Position numbers and translations under genes: made by a program. Below, in pieces: positions 57,423 to 64,000 of a stretch of 64,000 nt of DNA (positions are counted from its first letter, which is position 1; every line of letters begins with the position of its first letter). This DNA comes from Protonemura montana. Its lineage: Eukaryota; Arthropoda; Insecta; Plecoptera; Nemouridae. The DNA lies in assembly GCA_947568835.1 (NCBI GenBank), contig OX387603.1, positions 16,888,651 through 16,952,650 of the forward strand, in the 5' to 3' direction. Under the pieces are notes generated by a model. It did not search any database. It saw only the letters and a list, made by a program, of their open reading frames with translations, and was not told the origin of the DNA.

Positions 57423-60400
57423 TAGTCTAGGAATATCGAGCGGCTATCTCTTCAAATAGAGAAGTTAGGATATTCGGTGTTATATAAAGCTGAAATTTTG
57501 ATATTATGTGCATAACACCATGACACAACTATTGTCACAAACCCGGACAAAAAATTTTCATCGGAAGACATTCAAAAAAATTACCAAAGTCAAAATTTCT
57601 TAAAAAATGAAAATTTCTTAAAAGTTGAATAAGTATGTCATTTTTGAATTTATAAACGTCTGGTTTCCGCAGAAGCCTAGGCATTAATACGTTATATCGA
57701 TGCCGTTTTTAAAAAACATCAAAAAGTTTTTTCTAACCTATGATATGAGCCAAAAAGTAGCTAAAAAAACGCAAAAAAAATATATACCACTTTTCACTTA
57801 ATGCCACGGGACTAAATATTGGCCAAATGTTAAAAAACGAGTTTGTAAAGATAGCTCAAATCATTGTCTACAAGACTGCAGATCTAACTTTTTGAACACG
57901 TCAAGTTGACAACAGAGATTTTTACTTTTCCCTACGAGAGGTAACTCTTGGCGCGCTGCCAAGCGCCGATAAGCCGTGCGGCTGGCTGGCAAATAGCATG
58001 CTATTGCTTGGAACGCTCTTGATACATCCATGCGTGCGTACATCATTGAAGCGTTTCTTCGTCGGCATTGTCGATCATGTCACTATAGGCATTGTAGCAT
58101 TCCCTATCACACCTGCATACGTCGATGCATCCAATTCCATTGCTATTGCACGTGCAAGTGGGGTTTATGCTGCAGGATTTCTTGGACTTGACTGAAATTT
58201 TGCAACGTTTCCATGGCTGTTTGACCCTCGAAATATACAGGTAAGACGAACTTTCTGCCCAGGCTCTGACACCAGCCACTGTCTTCGGGACCTATCACCA
58301 CAAATAATAAAAATAATAATAAGAAGAAGAAAAATAGAGACGACATTTAAATTCTAGTTCAAAAACCTCTGATAGCTTTGAATATTACTTTGGCAAACTT
58401 AAGCCACATTTTTGGAAATTGCACGTGCGAGTTTACCTAAGTGCTAAATTGCCATGCAGCTCGTCGAAGGTGCTGATGAAATGCCCCTTCGCTCGGGAGT
58501 ATTTTGGCAATTGAGATAGGTCGCGACACTGCTATCTTAAAACGCAGCGCATTTAGCGAGTAATGATACTGTCGGAATTTCTTGTTTGTATCGTACAATT
58601 TAACCACCAAACTTCGAGCAGTGCTCACCTTTTCCAAAATGTCTGAAAAATTGGCCAAAAGTGACAACTCGTCTCGGGTCATTTTATTCAGTTGACGCCA
58701 GATCCTGTTTTTACCGATTCCGAAAAACGTTTAAAACAGTGTCACAGCCGGACAGTGCATGGGGCTGCAGGTAAAGCGATGCTTATTGGGAGCCCAATTT
58801 TCAATGCAATTTCGTGTACAGGAATGAACCGATGTGCATAGGTGCTTTTCCCGACTGATCCCGTTTTTGCTGATATAACAGCCCAATAGAAAGAAAATCT
58901 GAGCACATGATGCCTGGGAGGTTTCCTGTGCAATAGTGGAATGAGATGGTTTGGTCTTTGCTGTTGCTAATTAGTTTATTGTGTATTAAATACTTGTAGG
59001 TGACACGAACTTGCCACTTTAGTGTCTACACCCTCAGCAATGAGGTATTCCCTGTATTTTTCGCAAACGTTGGGAATTGGTATAATTTTCCATCTCCTCA
59101 TTTTATCCGAAATAAACGCTTGTGTGTTGACAGCAGCGCGATCGTATTGTGAGACGGTTTGGACCTTTTTACATGCCTCTATGCTGTTAGCACTCAGATA
59201 TTTCGACAAACAATCTGCATGGTAGCTGGCGTTTACCTCAAAGAGGGAACCGAATGTCATTCGATTTAAAATTACCTCGTCATTTCTCTCTTTGGTTGCT
59301 TTCAATACATTTTCCCTAAGAGACTCCGGATTCATGTCAACGAGAGAAACTTTACGTCCTGTCTTGTTTGTATCTCTTAATTGATGGATAATGAAACGGT
59401 ATATGCTCCAGTCAAACTCTGGCATTGTTGAACGCGATACCCGTTTGTTTGGGGGTGGTGTTTCACCTCTGTTTAAGTTAGGGGACTCGAGCCTACGTTT
59501 TTTGCCATGTCAATATTTTTTTTGTTGGTGTACTGCTCTCTGCAACTTCCTTGCCTTGATATTTGTAAGGAAAAATTTGATACCCTTTCTTGCTTGCTTG
59601 ATTTATTGTTCTTGCAATATCATTGTCTTTTGCTTATTAGACCCTTTTCTGTTAAATTAGGAACATTCTCGCTGGTTAGGAACGCTAACTGAAAAAAATT
59701 TCCAATACCTGTGGTGGAAATTATTTTTCTAGATTCTGTTGTGGAGGGTTCGCAGCTATCTCCTGTTTTCTCTGCTAAGTGAAAATAGTGAATAAAATTA
59801 ACTGTCATGTTAACATGGATCTAGTATGAGGAAGCATGCATTACTACATACCCATACGTATTGCTAGTTATTCCGTTTTGTAGGCGATCTTTTCACTTGC
59901 ACAAATAAACAAAATCATTGCTGAGTAACTAGTGAATTAGTGAGTAAACAAGTGAGTTTACGCGCATTTTATTTATCTTCATGCCATTTGCATTCCATAT
60001 ATTTGGGAGAATTTTCAGAAATTATCAATAATATTCGTCGTCCTGCTTTGAAAGTGAGTAGGAAACTAACTAGCAAGCCAGCAAACTAACCCTGCAAGCC
60101 ATCGAAACCCATGTCAAGTGGATATACCTCGACAAATCTGTTCGCAGTCTTCTTGAAAATCATTATCTCGGATTCTGTAGATCCTCAAACCTCTGCACGT
60201 GGTTAAAACAGAGCAAGGTATGGTTGATATAAACGAATATATAACTTTTTTTTTATGTAAAAATCAAGAAACAGACCAAATTTACAGACAAAAAACAAAA
60301 AGCCTCCAATTTTAGGTAAATAATATGAAATCAAGTGCGGACCTAACGTAGTATCAAAAAGCCTGCGCACTCAACGCTAGTATGCCATTCAAAGCACCCT

Positions 60401-60972
60401 ACGCATGCTATTAACCAGCCAGCCGCACGGCTTATCGGCGCTTGGCAGCGCGCCAAGAGTTACCTCTCGTAGGGAAAAGCAAAAATCTCAGTTGTGAACT
60501 TGACGTGTTCAAAAAGTTAGATCTGCAGTCTTGTAGACAATTAATTGAGCTATCTTTACAAACTCGTTTAATAACATTCGGCCAATATTTAGTCCCGTGG
60601 CATTAAGTGAAAAGTGGTATATATTTTTTTTTGCGTTTTTTTAGCTACTTTTTGGCTCATGTCATAGGTTAGTAAAAACTTTTTGACGTTTTTTAAAAAC
60701 GGTATCGATATAACGTATTAATGCCTAGGCTTCTGCGGAAACTAGACGTTTATAAATTCAAAAATGACATACTTATTAAACTTTTAAGTAATTTTCATTT
60801 TTTAAGAAATTTTGACTTTGATAATTTTTTTTAATGTCTTCCGATGAAAATTTTTTGTCCGGGTTTGTGACAATAGTTGTGTCATGGTTTTATGCACATA
60901 ATATCAAAATTTCAGCTTTATATAACACCGAATACGGACACGCCCCTTTTTGCCGTCGATATTCCTAGACTA
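57423..60972. mobile_element. Long-TIR DNA transposon, internally decayed
   Basis: Inverted arms 57423-58000 and 60404-60972 (about 570 bases) match with a small percentage of differences, from the terminal TAGTCTAGGAATATCGA to the inner TGGCTGG...AATAGCATG. The left arm differs in a short block near its end (57443-57470). The flanking sequence is TTA on both sides (57420-57422 and 60973-60975), a candidate 3-bp target duplication. The interior holds a broken minus-strand gene. The superfamily is unassigned; a 3-bp TWA-type target site would fit PIF/Harbinger, but no such transposase is seen. Confidence 0.85.
58043..59511 (-). pseudogene. Degraded repeat-family ORF inside the long-TIR element
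   Basis: In transcript order there are three blocks. First, 59511-58976 is open and basic (GKKRRLESPNLNRG, then from the Met at 59425 PEFDWSIYRFIIHQLRD) and holds a YHADCLSKYLS motif. Second, 58800-58437 has PHALSGCDT in one frame and FFGIGKNRIWRQLNK...LSLLANFSDILEKV...LYDTNKKFRQYHYSLNALRFK...LPSEGAFHQHLRRAAWQ in another, so a shift separates them. Third, 58346-58043 has GWCQSLGRKFVLPVYFEG, then, shifted, CTCNSNGIGCIDVCRC, a Cys-rich C-terminus. This order (YHxxC, HALTGCD, LPP-x5-LLxHxxRA, Cys-rich end) is one I recall from multicopy uncharacterised proteins in cnidarian and other invertebrate genomes. Several hundred residues between blocks 1 and 2 seem to be missing. Confidence 0.65.
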
Positions 60973-60975
60973 TTA

Positions 60976-62880
60976 TGGAAGAGTCGCATTTCTACTAAAG
61001 TTACTTGTAGCTGACAGCTATATTTATCAATGTTGCATCTGAGCATCTGAAATAATTTCATTGTTTCTTGATTCGGGACATTTCGTAAGTCCATAAAAGG
61101 GGAACTAAGTATCTCGTGTTGCATCACATTTGAGAGTTAAGGAAGAGCTGATTTGGAAATATTTGATAACTAATGTCACCATACAAAGTATCCATCAAAA
61201 GCTGCTAACACAGCCAGGTCACTTGGTCCACAGGGAGCTGACACAACTGCACAGGTGTCTAGACTTGCCGCCAAGGGCCAAGAAGAAAATATGAGCACAC
61301 ATCTATGTGCCCAAGCCCCCAACATGCCATCTTAAACCTCACTTCCGGGAAAAATTCGTGCTACAGCTTTCGTAAGTATGCGCCTAGTCAGTGACGACCA
61401 GTACCAACCCACTTGGACCTCATAACTAATAAACAACCACGCGATCAACGTGATTGATTATCTGATCTCCATATCTCTAATCATAAGTCGGCAGGCCGGC
61501 TGACGGCTTTTGATAATCGATTCCCTAGACATTCACGGGCTTGCCGTCTGTGCCACAGTTCAATGAAGCACTTGAGTGGACGAGTTTGCATTTCACTCGA
61601 CCTCTGATGACCACGCGATCTCCCAAAAGGGTCAGCTCGTCTAGGGGGCCAATTCTTAGGGAAGGAGGACGGGTTGGGTGGGGGATGGGGGGGGGGGGGG
61701 GTCCGGCCTAGAAATGGCTCGCTCTCCAGAAGCCAATTGGGGGTGCCCCAATTGCTTAGAAATTGGAATGAACTAGAAACGAGAACCGATTTTTGATTTT
61801 CCAGCACATGATCTAAGAAAACTTTCTCAGTATTAGCGTTGAGGTATTGGATACGTACAACATAATACCGCGGCGCATGACAAGCTAGCGTGCATCTAGT
61901 CAAAATTTTGAGTGTGTGTCTGTAAGCGGGATATTTATATCATCATAATTATGTAAAATTATGGACAGGTGTCTTTTAATTCGTGACTTTCGCTGTCAAA
62001 GCTGCCAACATTATTTGAAAACTGTTGCGGGTTGCCCCCCCCCCCCCTCTCAAATCCTAATCTGGCGATCCACACTTGTCCTTCCAGCCACGCGTCCCAC
62101 GCTACTTACATCCCATTCAATTTTACGACGAAATCGTAAAAATAGCCCGTGTTTTTGAACGGCGCAACCGAATTCGCTAAATGCGCCCACACGCGAACCG
62201 CTAAGTCTTTTCGAAATGAAAGATCGCCGGTAATCGCTCTTTCCGCGCGGCGCTTTCGACTTGGATTGCGGCTCGGGAGGCTCGGGGTTCGACCTCTAGG
62301 CAAAACCAGAGTCCGTGTGATGGTTAGCAGCCTTATTCTAATACGTCTAACACAATATGTATCACCAACGCTTTTAAACGCATTCGGGGTAGGGTAGATT
62401 CTGTACAACATTACTTACAGCGAGTTGCGAATGAGATAAAATATTAAAATAATGTCACAAGACAGTGAGGAAAGTGACAGAGCTTCAGATCGGGAATGTT
62501 AGACCCTGCTCGAATAGGAATCCATCTGGATGAAGCCGACGCCCACTAAGTCTATAAGGATCTGCCACTAGGCAATGAAGTTTACATGACAGCTTCACTC
62601 GCGAACTCCTAACAACGAAGATTAGCGACGGAAACCTGCCGTTCTAGTTTCAATTCTGGTAGATAAAATAGGTGACTTACCCGGCTTATCATTTTCCTTC
62701 TCAGGAAAAGCGTAGAAATTAGTTTTCCGATTGTTGAGGAAATGCAATGGCCATGAAAAACTGATTTCCCGACACTCCCAGATATACAAATCCCCTTCAT
62801 AGTAACCATCACAAACCACATACTGCCACTGTTTTTTCCCCTATCCATCCCCTAAATGGTTTCACGCACGGGGTTGCCCG
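60976..62880. other. No gene seen; homopolymer tracts
   Basis: Contains a G15 run (61687-61701) and a C13 run (62035-62047). The minus-strand frame 61481-61903 is long only because the G run reads as Pro; it has no recognised domain. GGCTCGGGGTTCGACCTC at about 62277-62294 resembles a pol III box B, but no box A partner was found. Confidence 0.4.
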
Positions 62881-63420
62881 TTACACATCTCACTTACTCA
62901 TTGCGTGCGTTGGCCCTGGAGTCAGCATCGGCCCAGGGCGCCGGCGGCTCCGCAACCGGACACAACATGCGGTGGCAGGGTCTTATCAAAAAACCGTCCC
63001 CACAATTCCTCCAAACACCCGCACTGACCAAAACCAGAAATCCGAGTTTCAAAAGGAGATACAATCTCCTGATTTCTCACAGAAAGGTCACAACCAATGC
63101 ACGTGTTTCCTCACACTAACTGTCTTCGTGTTGCAGTGCACGTCTGTGATTCTGACAGCTAAGTCTTTTCCGACGTCGCAGCGTGCTAGTAGCGTCGCGA
63201 ACTGTCACCAACGCGGCTCTCGTGACAGTGACGACTGTTCCGCACTACGACAACACTGGCGGTGCACTCGGATCCCCCCTCCCCAACCACACACACACAC
63301 AAGCCGGCGAGGGGCACTAGTACCAAGCGACCTTGATACGGAGGACATCAATCATGCACTTCAGCGTATTTGCCCTATGGACGCTTTGCGCAGGACGTAG
63401 CCGGAGGGCGCAACGGGATT
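62881..63420. other. GC- and CpG-rich block, promoter-like composition
   Basis: This half kilobase is clearly richer in G+C and CpG than its flanks. It includes a short CA run (63289-63300) and, on the minus strand, a possible ATG exon with a GTAAGT donor near 62890-62930 whose phase does not fit NT5C2. It may be a promoter or first exon of a gene leaving the window. Confidence 0.3.
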
Positions 63421-64000
63421 GATGGTTCAGTGGTAGGGTTACGTGACTCCGTGTTTAGGGTGCCGGTGTTGAGGGAGAATTTTATGATGCTGGTGATTGA
63501 TACTTTTTTGAAAAATGTATTCTGCTTTTGGGGAAAACTGAAGAAAATGGGCTGATTGCATGCTGCACTATGGTAAATCACCAAATGAGTCTTTGAGCTT
63601 CGCTGGGGATTTAAAAATGATACGTGCAGTTGACTATGTGCTATAGAAATGTTTAAGAACGCCTGTACTCGATTTCGATATCCAATTCATGTTTTTTATA
63701 ATTCCTATCAGCTGTAACTACAGCTATATTTATAGAAATTGATTTAAAAAAAAATCCACTTCTTTGTAACAGTATAATTGCTAATTAAGTGGAGTGATCT
63801 TGGCTATCAGTCATCGGGCGTGCTAGGATGCCCGTGTCTTTCCATGATAGTGACAGTAGCTAAGATCTTGCGCCACTAGCGATAGCCGATAAGACCTCTG
63901 TGCGAGATAAGGATGTAGAAAATGGAATGGCATTTGCCCTTTGTCTGAGATCACAACAAGTGCACTCTGCCTTTGTGTGTTGCCTCAGTTATGTGTAACG
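63421..64000. other. No gene seen at window end
   Basis: TGGTTCAGTGGTAG at about 63423-63436 equals the 5' half of a glycine tRNA, but no 3' half follows. A weak inverted repeat lies at about 63795-63870 (GATCTTGGCTATC against GTAGCTAAGATC). Nothing else is supported. Confidence 0.4.

Noticed and set aside
61481..61903. 140-codon minus-strand open frame
   Set aside because: Its core is a proline run from the G15 tract, with no domain, splice sites or conservation that I can recognise.
62890..62930. Minus-strand exon as NT5C2 exon 1 (MLTPGPTHAM then GTAAGT)
   Set aside because: It ends in phase 1 while the first known NT5C2 exon needs phase 2, and it lacks the basic N-terminal motif expected for the family.
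62972..63400. 142-codon plus-strand open frame
   Set aside because: It starts at GTG, has low-complexity PQPHTHT sequence from a CA repeat, and shows no similarity. It probably stays open because of high GC content.
63416..63440. Glycine tRNA-like 5' half (TGGTTCAGTGGTAG)
   Set aside because: No anticodon arm, T-arm or 3' acceptor strand follows, so no tRNA can be formed. A chance match or old fragment.

Overview
The window is nuclear DNA from an animal. Every long gene is split by GT-AG introns (two of them GC-AG), the proteins are metazoan, there is no prokaryotic operon structure, and the spacer DNA is A+T-rich and full of transposons and SINEs. The gene set and protein divergence suggest an invertebrate, probably a protostome. 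The SLK-type kinase reads arthropod-like to me from memory, but I cannot place the species.

Six conserved host genes could be assembled exon by exon, with reading phase preserved across every junction. (1) Atlastin, + strand, 409-4902; the 5' exons lie before the window. (2) ACADSB-type short/branched-chain acyl-CoA dehydrogenase, - strand, 18689-12226, complete. (3) A Ste20-family kinase of the SLK/STK10 (LOK, Slik) group, - strand, 34281-20467, 20 coding exons, complete. (4) Splicing factor SLU7, + strand, 36287-40221, complete. (5) TIMM21, the mitochondrial presequence-translocase subunit, + strand, 41630-43331, complete. (6) NT5C2-type cytosolic purine 5'-nucleotidase, - strand, 53632-45602, lacking only the first coding exon. 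SLK and SLU7 are head-to-head about 2 kb apart; TIMM21 and NT5C2 converge. The genes are unrelated housekeeping functions (ER shaping, mitochondrial isoleucine catabolism, mitochondrial import, actin/ERM kinase signalling, splicing, purine nucleotide turnover), so there is no sign of a functional cluster.

The accessory content is mobile DNA. An apparently intact hAT transposon (47773-50434, perfect 8-bp target duplication, two-exon transposase with an N-terminal CGGBP1-like zinc finger) sits in an NT5C2 intron. A 3.55-kb element with ~570-bp terminal inverted repeats (57423-60972) carries the remains of a repeat-family gene ending in a Cys-rich domain. A SINE family whose head derives from 5S rRNA is present in at least five places. 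There is a decayed LINE (14262-16345) plus a second 3' end of the same family, a three-copy palindromic MITE family, further small inverted-repeat elements, tRNA-like sequences, and a dispersed repeat found twice in opposite orientation.

The stretches 5400-12200, 18690-20466, 34282-36286, 40425-41629, 43332-45601 and 54300-64000 have no host gene that I can support. I see no new multi-gene system; the mobile families are the most interesting content.
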